A stretch of 64,000 nt of DNA. Origin: an uncultured Bacteroides sp. (GTDB taxonomy: Bacteria > Bacteroidota > Bacteroidia > Bacteroidales > Bacteroidaceae). The position numbers were made by a program, and so were the translations under genes. The notes beneath the pieces were generated by a model. That model made no database searches, was not told where the DNA came from, and saw nothing but the letters and a program-made list of their open reading frames with translations. The stretch is taken from assembly GCF_963678425.1 (NCBI RefSeq), contig NZ_OY782853.1, positions 62,001-126,000 of the forward strand, written 5' to 3'. Position 1 is the stretch's first letter. Every line of letters starts with the position of its first letter. Shown one piece after another: positions 1-8,064 of this stretch.

Positions 1-99
1 TTTAAATTTACTATTCCTTTGTACAAGAAAGAATATTCTGAAATCACACCTGTTTCCCAGATCATTAGTTCCAGTCTGAGCCAGACAATATCAACATAA
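1..99 (+). CDS. 3' end of a truncated gene, possibly a sensor histidine kinase
   Basis: Frame 1 is open from the window edge to a TAA at 97-99 and gives a 32-residue C-terminus beginning FKFTIPLYKKEYSE. The pattern F-x-F-x-I-P-L followed by a short charged tail resembles the last beta-strand of a GHKL/HATPase_c histidine kinase domain, but 32 residues are too few to prove it. The next gene has its own promoter 40 bases downstream, which fits this being the end of an upstream transcription unit. The identification is tentative. Confidence 0.4.
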   Translation, partial: FKFTIPLYKKEYSEITPVSQIISSSLSQTIST

Positions 100-138
100 A
101 TTCCTTCGAAACAGATACTTTATTTAAAACAGAATAGC

Positions 139-146
139 TACATTTG
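139..146 (+). promoter_or_regulatory. -7 box (TACATTTG) of the CocE-type hydrolase gene
   Basis: TACATTTG matches the Bacteroidetes TAnnTTTG -7 element. Transcription would start near 152, which rules out the GTG at 148 as start codon and favours the ATG at 187. Confidence 0.55.
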
Positions 147-186
147 TGTGATAGATAAAACAGACAATAACTTATATCTAATTAAC

Positions 187-2055
187 ATGAAACGCACATA
201 TGTATTGTTAGTTCTTACGTTTTTTTTCGCAATAACTTATTCACAGGTTATTGATGAAAAATGGGTGAAGGAAAATTACACTAAGAGGGAAGTCATGATT
301 CCCATGAGAGACGGCATTAAACTTTATACTGCAGTTTACGAACCTGTTTCCAAATCAGAAAAACATCCTATTTTGATTATGCGCACTCCTTACGCTGCCG
401 GACCTTACGGAAAAGAGATAAGCTCTATGCTATGGGATTCATGGAGTGAGTATTCCAAAGAAGGGTATATCCTTGTGGTTCAAGATGTTCGCGGACGATG
501 GATGAGCGAGGGAGATTTTATAAATATCCGCCCGTTTAATCCTGATAAGTCAAGGGAAACAGATGTTGATGAAGCCAGTGATACCTATGACACGGTAGAC
601 TGGCTATTGAAAAACGCTGCTCACAACAATGGCAAAGCCGGAGTATCAGGCTGTTCATATCCGGGTTTCTATTCGCTTATGGCTGGATTAAGCAATCACC
701 CTGCCATTAAGGCTGTTTGCCCGCAGGCACCTGTAACCGACTGGTTTATGGGAGATGATGTGCACCACAATGGTGCATTGATGCTAAGTGATGCCTTTAA
801 TTTTATCTCTTCTGTTGATCGTCCCCGTCCGGTACCCACTACCACTCAACCGGGAGGTGCCACTTATTATACCACAGACGAGTATTCTTTCTTTTTAAAA
901 TCCGGAGCAATAAAGAATCTCACCAGAATGCTTGGCGACAGTATAAGATTCTGGAACGATATGATGAAACATCCCGACTACGATGCATGGTGGAAGGCTC
1001 GTAATACCCGCAACGGATGTTACAATATCAAGCCTGCTGTTCTTGTGGTTGGCGGTTTGTTTGATGCTGAAGATGCTTATGGCACATGGGGATTATATAA
1101 AGCAATAAAAGAACAGAGCCCCAAAACAAATCTGAATCTGCTTATAGGTCCATGGAGCCACGGCGGATGGGGATACAATACAGACCATCTGGGAAATATC
1201 CGCTTTGGGAGCTGCACCGCAGTCTGTTTCAAGGAACTCGAGAATCAGTTTTTTAATTATTATCTAAAAGGGAAAGGAGATCTGGAACAACCTAAAAAAG
1301 CAAAAGTATTCTTTTCCGGAGAAAATAAATGGAAGGAATTTGAATCGTGGCCTCCGAAAGAAACAGTGATGACTCCTCTATATTTAGGAGACAAGGGAGA
1401 TCTGAAGTTTACCCCTCCCGTTATGACAGATTCATATACAGAATATATTTCCGATCCATCGAAACCAGTTCCTTATTCAAACAATATTCAAAGATATCGT
1501 GGATATGAGTATATGACCGAAGATCAACGTTTCACAGCACGTCGTCCGGATGTTATTTCTTTTGAGACAGAACCGCTTGCTGACGACCTGACACTTGGAG
1601 GAGAACTTATTGCCGACTTAAAAGTCACGATTTCAAGTACGGATGCGGATTTTGTTGTAAAACTTATCGATGTATTCCCTGATGATTTCTCTTACGATAC
1701 AAAGATATATGGACAAGGAAATGGAAAGAATTATCTGATGAATGGTTATCAGATGTTAGTTCGCGGAGATGTTATGCGCGGCAAATACCGGAACAGTTTT
1801 GAAAAACCGGAAGTTTTTATTACCAATAGTCCCACAACAGTCTCTTTTAAGTTAAGTGATATTGCTCATACGTTTAAGAAAGGGCATCGGGTAATGATAC
1901 AGATTCAAAGTTCATGGTTCCCTCTTGTGGATAGAAATCCACAACAATTCGTGGATATATATCATTGCAATGATTCTGATTATATTAAATCAACTATTAA
2001 AATTCTTCATCAGCAAGATCAGGCATCAAGAATTCTATTGCCAATTCTGAAATAA
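187..2055 (+). CDS. Secreted CocE/NonD family hydrolase (X-Pro dipeptidyl-peptidase/acyl esterase type)
   Basis: Serine hydrolase of the S15/CocE family, members of which cleave X-Pro dipeptides, alpha-amino acid esters or beta-lactam acyl groups; the substrate here is unknown. The ATG at 187 is chosen because it opens a clear signal peptide (MKRTYVLLVLTFFFAITYSQ) and lies downstream of the -7 box. The alpha/beta-hydrolase domain carries the nucleophile elbow G-C-S-Y-P-G, a downstream GGLFDAED segment for the catalytic Asp and GPWSHGG for the catalytic His. The C-terminal ~200 residues, beginning near LADDLTLGG, form the jelly-roll domain typical of the family. At 622 residues it has normal length. 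It is a single-gene unit ending near a palindrome and a terminator. Family assignment is firm, substrate unknown. Confidence 0.88.
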   Translation: MKRTYVLLVLTFFFAITYSQVIDEKWVKENYTKREVMIPMRDGIKLYTAVYEPVSKSEKHPILIMRTPYAAGPYGKEISSMLWDSWSEYSKEGYILVVQDVRGRWMSEGDFINIRPFNPDKSRETDVDEASDTYDTVDWLLKNAAHNNGKAGVSGCSYPGFYSLMAGLSNHPAIKAVCPQAPVTDWFMGDDVHHNGALMLSDAFNFISSVDRPRPVPTTTQPGGATYYTTDEYSFFLKSGAIKNLTRMLGDSIRFWNDMMKHPDYDAWWKARNTRNGCYNIKPAVLVVGGLFDAEDAYGTWGLYKAIKEQSPKTNLNLLIGPWSHGGWGYNTDHLGNIRFGSCTAVCFKELENQFFNYYLKGKGDLEQPKKAKVFFSGENKWKEFESWPPKETVMTPLYLGDKGDLKFTPPVMTDSYTEYISDPSKPVPYSNNIQRYRGYEYMTEDQRFTARRPDVISFETEPLADDLTLGGELIADLKVTISSTDADFVVKLIDVFPDDFSYDTKIYGQGNGKNYLMNGYQMLVRGDVMRGKYRNSFEKPEVFITNSPTTVSFKLSDIAHTFKKGHRVMIQIQSSWFPLVDRNPQQFVDIYHCNDSDYIKSTIKILHQQDQASRILLPILK

Positions 2056-2056
2056 A

Positions 2057-2074
2057 TTCACTACATGTAGTGAA
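2057..2074. repeat. 18-bp perfect palindrome after the CocE-type gene
   Basis: TTCACTACATGTAGTGAA is a perfect palindrome starting one base after the stop codon. It may form a short 3' hairpin or bind a protein. It has no T-run and the stronger terminator lies about 100 bases further on. Confidence 0.5.
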
Positions 2075-2157
2075 AAGATCACATTTCAAAGGATCTGGTT
2101 CTACTCTTACTTTTGAAATGGAACTTATGGAAGTAAGACACTAGACATAAAAACACA

Positions 2158-2200
2158 AAAAGAAGAGGTGGTTTCCTGGTTGAAATCACCTCTTCTTTCT
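2158..2200. terminator. Bidirectional terminator between convergent genes
   Basis: AAAGAAGAGGTGGTTTC and GAAATCACCTCTTCTTT pair almost completely around a short loop, with A-rich and T-rich flanks. The hairpin lies between the CocE-type gene (plus) and the GH3 gene (minus) and could stop both transcripts. Confidence 0.85.
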
Positions 2201-2219
2201 TTATGAAATTAATTCAGTT

Positions 2220-4547
2220 TTACTTCATCCTGTTAATTTCGCTATTCAATTTCATCACATTGTGTACCTCAGTGATCTGTGGTTTAGCTACAGAAAATGG
2301 AACTGACTGGCGGATGTCGGCTACTGAAGCGCCAATAAGAGCAGTATATTGTCCGGCATCAACAACCCAGGCTGATTTATCTTCATTAAATGAAGCCAGA
2401 TCGGAATTTTTAATGGTCATTGTCAGTGTCTCGCTTTGTCCCGGTGCAAGCAGTTGTGTCTTACCAAAGGCTTTAAGCTCACACAACGGTTTCTTGATTT
2501 CTCCCGGAGCAGCCTTCACATAAACCTGAGCAACTTCTTTTCCTGCAACCTTTCCTGTATTGGTTACCTTTACGGAGACTTTCCATTCGCTACCTGTCTT
2601 CTTCACACTTGCATTACTATAACTGAAAGTAGTATAAGAGAGTCCGAAACCAAACGGATAAGACACCTCTTTGTTATTGGTACTGAAATAGCGATAACCT
2701 ATCCAGATATCTTCATCGTAGTTGGTATAACCGATATCTTTTTTATTAAGCAGCAACGGGTTCTGTTCATCGTCCCAAGTAAATATACAACCTGCAGGGA
2801 AGTTCCGTGATGAAGGATGATCAATATAGTCAACCGGGAAGGTCATTGCCAAATGACCTGAAGGATTAACAGCTCCTTTCAGCACATCGGCTACTGTATT
2901 ACCGCCTTCCTGACCAGCCTGCCAGGCTAGAAGAATAGCATCGGGAAGATGTTTCCAGGAAGCAGTTTCAATAACACCACCTATATTAAGGATAACCACA
3001 ACCTTCTTTCCTTTGGCATGGAAAGCACGGGTAACGCCATTAAGCAATGCACGTTCTGACTGGTTCAGTTCAAAATCGCCATTGAGGCCACGGTCGTTGC
3101 CCTCACCCGAATTGCGGCCGAAGGTAATAATGGCAATATCTGATTTCTCCGCATATATATTCAGAAAGAGTTCGTCAAACGAGATCTCTTCAGGGCGTAA
3201 CGGTCCCAGGAACCAACTGCGTGAATTATTAAGATCCTGAAGTTTCTCATCCTGGTAAGTTTTATATTTCTCGTACACGGCTTTAATTTTAGGCTGAATG
3301 CCAAAACCCGCGTTCTGTAATCCCTGCTGCAAATCGACTACATAAGCCTTATTTACATCTCCGGAACCGGTACCGCCTGCAATAAAGTTGTAAGAGGTAT
3401 TTCCGAAAAGAGCGATGTTCTGCAAACCTGCGGCAATAGGCAGAGCAGCATTATCATTCTTCAGAAGTACCATTCCCTCTGCAGCAGAGCTGCGGGTAAT
3501 AGCTGCATGGGCTTTCAGATCTGGTTTGTTACTATACTTGTATTGTCTGAATCGGGGAGTAAGCATGATGTAGTGCAGCATGCGTTTTACACAGACATCA
3601 ACATCGGCTTCAGAAAGTTCTCCACTCTTCACCTTACTGACAATGGTATTTGCCTGTTCTATCTGTCCTGGCATCATCAGGTCATTACCGGCATGCACCT
3701 GAGCTACAGTGTTGCGCTCTCCGGTCCAGTCGGTCATCACAAGACCTTTGAAACCCCATTCATCGCGTAGGATGGTAGTGAGTAATTCGTAATTTTCCTG
3801 GGTATAAGAACCATTGATGCGATTGTATGATGACATTATGGTCCAGGGCTGTGCTTCCTTGACAGCAATTTCAAAACCTTTCAGATAGATTTCGCGCAAT
3901 GCTCGCTGAGTGATGCGGGCATCGTTCTTGGTACGGAGAGTTTCCTGATTGTTGCCTGCAAAATGCTTGATAGAGGTACCCACACCTTGCGACTGCACAC
4001 CGCTGACCATTGCTGCAGCCATTTTACCGGTAATCAGCGGATCTTCGGAATAATACTCAAAGTTACGACCACAAAGGGGATTACGGTGGGTATTCATACC
4101 CGGTCCGAGAAGTACATCGCAACCGTACTCAAGCACTTCGTTACCCATGGCCTTACCCACACTTTTCACAAGGTCTGTATTCCAGGTGGAGGCGAGCAGG
4201 GTAGCAATAGGGAAACCGGTACAATAATAAGTAGCATTGTCGTTATCACGCTTGGGAGAGATACGTACTCCAGCCGGACCATCGGACACTACGGTTGCCG
4301 GGATACCCAGACGAGGGAAAGGGACTGTGGTTCCGGCAGCTCCGGAAACCAGATTCAATGTGTTGCCCACCGTTGCTCCTACGCCACTGAAGTTTGCCAT
4401 AGAAGCGCCAACCAATAACTGTGCTTTTTCTTCGAGTGTCATGGCCTTCACTACTTCGTCAATACTATTTACTCCCAGCTTGGCTGAGGGTTGTGCCTGT
4501 GCGGTTAAACTACAGGCCAGAAAAAATAAAAAAGATATCTTTTTCAT
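2220..4547 (-). CDS. Secreted beta-glucosidase-type glycoside hydrolase, family GH3
   Basis: Retaining exo-hydrolase of GH3, expected in the periplasm to release terminal beta-linked glucose or xylose. Residues 1-19 are a signal peptide (MKKISFLFFLACSLTAQAQ). The TIM-barrel domain shows K194-H195-F196 (substrate-binding KHF motif) and the nucleophile D273 in VMTDW. A second alpha/beta sandwich domain follows with GTGSGDVN, and a fibronectin-III-like domain starts near PFGFGLSYTTF. At 775 residues it has the usual three-domain GH3 length. The C-terminal tail (after SVPFSV) runs ~25 residues past the usual Fn3 end and looks non-conserved. It stands alone, not beside a SusCD pair. Sugar and linkage specificity cannot be read from sequence. 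Confidence 0.93.
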   Translation of the reverse strand: MKKISFLFFLACSLTAQAQPSAKLGVNSIDEVVKAMTLEEKAQLLVGASMANFSGVGATVGNTLNLVSGAAGTTVPFPRLGIPATVVSDGPAGVRISPKRDNDNATYYCTGFPIATLLASTWNTDLVKSVGKAMGNEVLEYGCDVLLGPGMNTHRNPLCGRNFEYYSEDPLITGKMAAAMVSGVQSQGVGTSIKHFAGNNQETLRTKNDARITQRALREIYLKGFEIAVKEAQPWTIMSSYNRINGSYTQENYELLTTILRDEWGFKGLVMTDWTGERNTVAQVHAGNDLMMPGQIEQANTIVSKVKSGELSEADVDVCVKRMLHYIMLTPRFRQYKYSNKPDLKAHAAITRSSAAEGMVLLKNDNAALPIAAGLQNIALFGNTSYNFIAGGTGSGDVNKAYVVDLQQGLQNAGFGIQPKIKAVYEKYKTYQDEKLQDLNNSRSWFLGPLRPEEISFDELFLNIYAEKSDIAIITFGRNSGEGNDRGLNGDFELNQSERALLNGVTRAFHAKGKKVVVILNIGGVIETASWKHLPDAILLAWQAGQEGGNTVADVLKGAVNPSGHLAMTFPVDYIDHPSSRNFPAGCIFTWDDEQNPLLLNKKDIGYTNYDEDIWIGYRYFSTNNKEVSYPFGFGLSYTTFSYSNASVKKTGSEWKVSVKVTNTGKVAGKEVAQVYVKAAPGEIKKPLCELKAFGKTQLLAPGQSETLTMTIKNSDLASFNEDKSAWVVDAGQYTALIGASVADIRQSVPFSVAKPQITEVHNVMKLNSEINRMK

Positions 4548-4630
4548 TGTTCACTGTTTATTTATTAGATTTAAGAATTACAGTGTACAATATTACATTT
4601 TTTTTTAATAACTACGCAGAAAAAAAATAA

Positions 4631-5398
4631 TTATTTCTGTTTCTCTGTCAAATATTTCCAGAAACGAACAGGCAAATGCTGTTTGTGAAGTTTAGGATTG
4701 AGACGTTCTTTGATGGCGATTGATTTAAAGTATTCCTTCCATAACTGCTGAAAGAGCTTTTCGTCCTGCACCATCAGGTCGTCACTTAATATGCCGGAAA
4801 GAAGATGAGATTCCTTGTCCTCAAAACGCACTTCAGTTACCGTGGAAAGATCATAATAATAACCATACTCCCGCTTAAGATCATAGACAAGCCATTTCTG
4901 GTCGGCAAAACGATCCTGAAAGTGGCTCACGACTAATGATAGCACATTATACATAGGCTCTATAGCAGCAAAGAAAGTTCCGTCCGCTGCTTTCTGAAAA
5001 CGGAGAAACTGAAGTACTCTTTCTCTTTCATTAGCTACTTTTTTGCATATTTTTGTTACCTCTAACACATCTGTATCACCAAAATTAAGTTCAATGGAAC
5101 CAGGTGCATCAATGGCTTTACGTATATAACGAAAAAGAAGTATATCTATCTCGGGAAGTTCGGAAAGCCAGCATGCCGTAAGACACGAAAGTGCAGTAGA
5201 CGAAAGTTTCTTTTGCAGTCCTTTCCATACACGTTCAGCTTTCTCTTTATCCGTACAGATTGTGAGGGCCTCATCGCAAAACAACGGTAACGGTTCTCCT
5301 TCTGCCCGTAATGCTTCCGGAAATGTTTTGCGAAAATAGGCATCGAAAACAGCCGTCAGCAATCCTTCAAAGGTTTTATCGTAAATGAAGGCTATCAT
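4631..5398 (-). CDS. DUF4130/TIGR03915-type protein paired with a radical SAM enzyme
   Basis: A 255-residue cytoplasmic protein of the family annotated as 'probable DNA metabolism protein' (DUF4130). The family is recognised here by its opening (IYDKTFEGLLTAVFDAY), by a middle GSIELNFGDTDVLEVTKICKKV segment, and by W-LVYDLKREYGYYYDLSTV, together with the invariant partner. In other bacteria the domain is often fused to a uracil-DNA glycosylase-like domain; none is present here. The start codon lies inside the end of the upstream radical SAM gene (23-bp overlap), so the two are translationally coupled. The biochemical function of the family is not established. Confidence 0.8.
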   Translation of the reverse strand: MIAFIYDKTFEGLLTAVFDAYFRKTFPEALRAEGEPLPLFCDEALTICTDKEKAERVWKGLQKKLSSTALSCLTACWLSELPEIDILLFRYIRKAIDAPGSIELNFGDTDVLEVTKICKKVANERERVLQFLRFQKAADGTFFAAIEPMYNVLSLVVSHFQDRFADQKWLVYDLKREYGYYYDLSTVTEVRFEDKESHLLSGILSDDLMVQDEKLFQQLWKEYFKSIAIKERLNPKLHKQHLPVRFWKYLTEKQK

Positions 5399-6662
5399 TT
5401 TCTTCTTCTTTAAATGGTAACATCAATTGTCTGTCGTCCACCTTTCTGCCGGACTTAACTGTGAGCAGACGACGCACGGTATCAGGATTCATGTCATTTA
5501 TAGAACGCATTGTAAGTTCATTGCAGGTAATAAAATATTGCGCTTTCTTCATTACTACACCTATCTTTTTCAGCTGATATGCTCCCAGACGGGAAAATTG
5601 TCGGGATGCAACAATCAGCTTGGCAGATTTTACTCCGATTCCAGGCACACGAAGAATCATTTCATAGTCAGCCTTGTTAATATCTACTGGAAAAGATTCG
5701 GGATGGCGCAAAGCCCATGATAGTTTAGGATCAATCTCCAGATCCAGATCGGGATATGCATCATTCACAATCTCGTCTACCTTGAACTGATAGAACCGAA
5801 GGAGCCAGTCGGCCTGATAAAGACGATTTTCCCTAACCAAAGGGGGCTGTTTAAGTGCCGGCAGACGTTTGTCGTACTCATTTACAGAAACATAGCCTGA
5901 ATAGTAGACTCTCTTCATGCTGGGACGATTATAAAGGGAAGACGACAAATAGAGTATATCTTTATCTGTATCGGCTGTTGCTCCCACAATCATCTGCGTA
6001 CTTTGTCCGGCCGGAGCAAAGCGGGGAGCATAACGAAATTTCTTTCGTTCTTCAGCATTCTCCAGAACTCCTTGCTGAATGTACTGCATTGGTTTAAATA
6101 CACTTTGGAAATCTTTCTCAGGGGCCAGTCGTTGCAGGCTTTTCTCGTTCGGTATCTCGATATTCACACTGAGCCTGTCGGCATACAAGCCGGCTTCATT
6201 GACCAGTTCCTGGCTTGCTCCGGGAATACTCTTGAGATGAATATATCCGTTAAAACGATGTACCAAACGCAAATCTTTTGCTACCCTGACCAGCCGCTCC
6301 ATGGTATAATCCGGATTACGAACTACCCCTGAACTCAGAAACAGCCCTTCAATGTAATTTCTACGATAAAACTCGATGGTAAGATTTACCAGTTCCGAAA
6401 CCGAAAATGTAGCTCGTCTCAGATCATTGCTTCGGCGATTAATGCAATACGCACAATCGTAAATACAGTAATTGGTCAGCATAATCTTCAGAAGCGAAAT
6501 GCACCGCCCATCCTCGGCAAAGCTGTGGCAGATGCCCCACCCCGCAGCACTTCCTATCCCACCTTTTGTATTAGAGCGGGTAGTTCCGCTGGAAGAGCAG
6601 GAAACATCATACTTTGCCGATTCAGCAAGTATTTTTAGCTTTTCGAGAACATTCTCATCCAT
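5376..6662 (-). CDS. Radical SAM protein with C-terminal helix-hairpin-helix (putative DNA modification/repair)
   Basis: A 428-residue radical SAM enzyme. The iron-sulfur motif is C66-x3-C70-x2-C73 (CIYDCAYC). It is preceded by extra cysteines C22, C45 and C54 in a Gly-rich N-terminal segment that could hold a second metal site. A helix-hairpin-helix motif near residues 335-353 (RVPGIGVKSAKLIV) points to DNA binding. This matches the family described as 'putative DNA modification/repair radical SAM protein' (TIGR03916), which travels with DUF4130. A -7 box sits 26 bases upstream of the start. Family and pairing are clear; substrate and reaction are unknown. Confidence 0.85.
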   Translation of the reverse strand: MDENVLEKLKILAESAKYDVSCSSSGTTRSNTKGGIGSAAGWGICHSFAEDGRCISLLKIMLTNYCIYDCAYCINRRSNDLRRATFSVSELVNLTIEFYRRNYIEGLFLSSGVVRNPDYTMERLVRVAKDLRLVHRFNGYIHLKSIPGASQELVNEAGLYADRLSVNIEIPNEKSLQRLAPEKDFQSVFKPMQYIQQGVLENAEERKKFRYAPRFAPAGQSTQMIVGATADTDKDILYLSSSLYNRPSMKRVYYSGYVSVNEYDKRLPALKQPPLVRENRLYQADWLLRFYQFKVDEIVNDAYPDLDLEIDPKLSWALRHPESFPVDINKADYEMILRVPGIGVKSAKLIVASRQFSRLGAYQLKKIGVVMKKAQYFITCNELTMRSINDMNPDTVRRLLTVKSGRKVDDRQLMLPFKEEENDSLHLR

Positions 6663-6687
6663 ATAAATTAAGTGGGCGTTTACTCTG

Positions 6688-6695
6688 CAAAGATA
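6688..6695 (-). promoter_or_regulatory. -7 box (TATCTTTG) of the radical SAM-DUF4130 operon
   Basis: On the minus strand TATCTTTG lies 26 bases upstream of the radical SAM start codon, giving a leader of about 20 bases. Confidence 0.6.
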
Positions 6696-6720
6696 AGTAT
6701 ATTACATATAGGGGAATGCT

Positions 6721-6873
6721 GATTCATTGAAAAAAAACGTTATAGATAGTTCAACCACATCCGGGCAACTAGTACATATTGAATTCACAACTTTCACATC
6801 CAGTTCAGTTGTGACGACTGTTGGTTATGTTTCAACCGGAAGTGGTGGAGACGGAGGTTTTGACGGACAATAG
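6721..6873 (+). other. Orphan open frame without a start codon, possible gene remnant
   Basis: In the gap between the lipocalin-MsrB gene and the radical SAM gene, one plus-strand frame is open for about 54 codons, from a stop at 6709 to a TAG at 6871. Its end reads as a low-complexity Thr/Ser/Gly-rich C-terminus (VSTGSGGDGGFDGQ). No in-frame ATG or promoter serves it. It may be the 3' stub of a lost gene or chance. Confidence 0.25.
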
Positions 6874-6935
6874 CCTAACCGGTCTTTTTTATATAAATAG
6901 TCCCACTGAAAATTGTTCCGTACAGGGTTCTCTTT

Positions 6936-7847
6936 TTATTTAGGTTCGAAATCAAGAGAAATGGAGTTTACACAATGGCGGATGTTCTTTGGAGTAAAGC
7001 CTTCTCCTTTAAATACATGCCCGAGATGTCCGCCGCATTTGGCACAAACTATTTCTGTACGCCTGCCGTCAGCATCGGGTATTCTTTTTACCGCACCGGG
7101 TATTTCATCATCGAAACTTGGCCACCCGCAACCGGAATCAAATTTATCTTCTGAACGATACAGTGCAGCGCCACATTGTTTGCAATAATAGGTTCCTTTC
7201 TCGTGATTATTATAATAAATTCCGGTAAAAGGTCGTTCGGTCCCTTTATTAATAATAACAGCCTTTTCCTCAGGAGTCAATGTTCTCATTTTTATTGTTG
7301 TTTGATTTATTTCTTCTTTTTGTTTTACCCAAATTAGCTTTGAGACATCATATCCCCGCTGTCGAGCTTTATCAAGAATCAGTTCCAGAGTTTCCGACGG
7401 AAGTTGGGGCGTACGGCTAAGAATCCAAAGATACTTATCCGAACTACTGCCTATTAAAACATACTTATAATCTTTATCAAGTTCCATCACATAATAGTCC
7501 CCATAGAACCAAAGAAAGAAAGACACTTTCAGCTTACCCGGTTCTGCCGGATTGGGAAGCTTGGCTTTTCCTTTGGCTGTTTTATATTTACCGTTAAAAT
7601 CGTTTTTGTAACCGCTGTTCAGTACCTGAATTTTACCATCCGGCAAAAGAGTATATTCTGCTGTACAACCAACCAAACCTCTTTCAAAACGATGATCGAA
7701 CCGGGCTATCTCATACCACATGCCCATGTATCTTTTTATATCCAATGATTTTACGGTCTCAGTATTTATCTGTTTATCGGTGGTTTGTGCACAAGCAGAT
7801 AATAAAGGAACAGACATGGATAATAAAAGAGATAATATTGTTTTCAT
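6936..7847 (-). CDS. msrB: Lipocalin-MsrB fusion lipoprotein (methionine-R-sulfoxide reductase)
   Basis: A two-domain envelope protein. Residues 1-19 are a lipoprotein signal with lipobox L-S-A-C19. Residues ~35-175 form a bacterial lipocalin (Blc-like) domain with the G-x-W signature in YMGMWYEIARFD and a closing YDVSKLIWV. Residues ~187-303 form a complete MsrB domain: zinc cysteines C222/C225 and C268/C271, the GCGWPSF motif, and the resolving/catalytic region R-H-C292-V-N. MsrB repairs methionine-R-sulfoxide. Fusion to a lipocalin suggests repair of oxidised envelope proteins or lipids. MsrB is more often a separate protein or fused to MsrA. Both domains are clear; the joint role and reductant are inferred. 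Confidence 0.9.
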   Translation of the reverse strand: MKTILSLLLSMSVPLLSACAQTTDKQINTETVKSLDIKRYMGMWYEIARFDHRFERGLVGCTAEYTLLPDGKIQVLNSGYKNDFNGKYKTAKGKAKLPNPAEPGKLKVSFFLWFYGDYYVMELDKDYKYVLIGSSSDKYLWILSRTPQLPSETLELILDKARQRGYDVSKLIWVKQKEEINQTTIKMRTLTPEEKAVIINKGTERPFTGIYYNNHEKGTYYCKQCGAALYRSEDKFDSGCGWPSFDDEIPGAVKRIPDADGRRTEIVCAKCGGHLGHVFKGEGFTPKNIRHCVNSISLDFEPK

Positions 7848-8064
7848 ATTACTTACTGTTTTTGATTATAGAAACAGATAAAGTATCCTTAATGTTTAGC
7901 ATCATGATCTCTATACATAAAAAGACTTTAGATAATTTGAAAACATCAGAGCTTTTACTTAAGTTTGCATTCACAATATCAGGAAAGTATCCCTATATGA
8001 TACAAAGATTAAACACCTGTATGAATAGGTATTCAAATATTTAAATTCACCTAAAACCTAAAAG

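Noticed and set aside
148..186. GTG start for the CocE-type hydrolase
   Set aside because: It would begin at or before the predicted transcription start and put 13 polar residues ahead of a complete signal peptide.
3963..4418. 151-codon plus-strand frame inside the GH3 gene
   Set aside because: It is antisense to a complete GH3 enzyme, has no domain-like sequence and no promoter.
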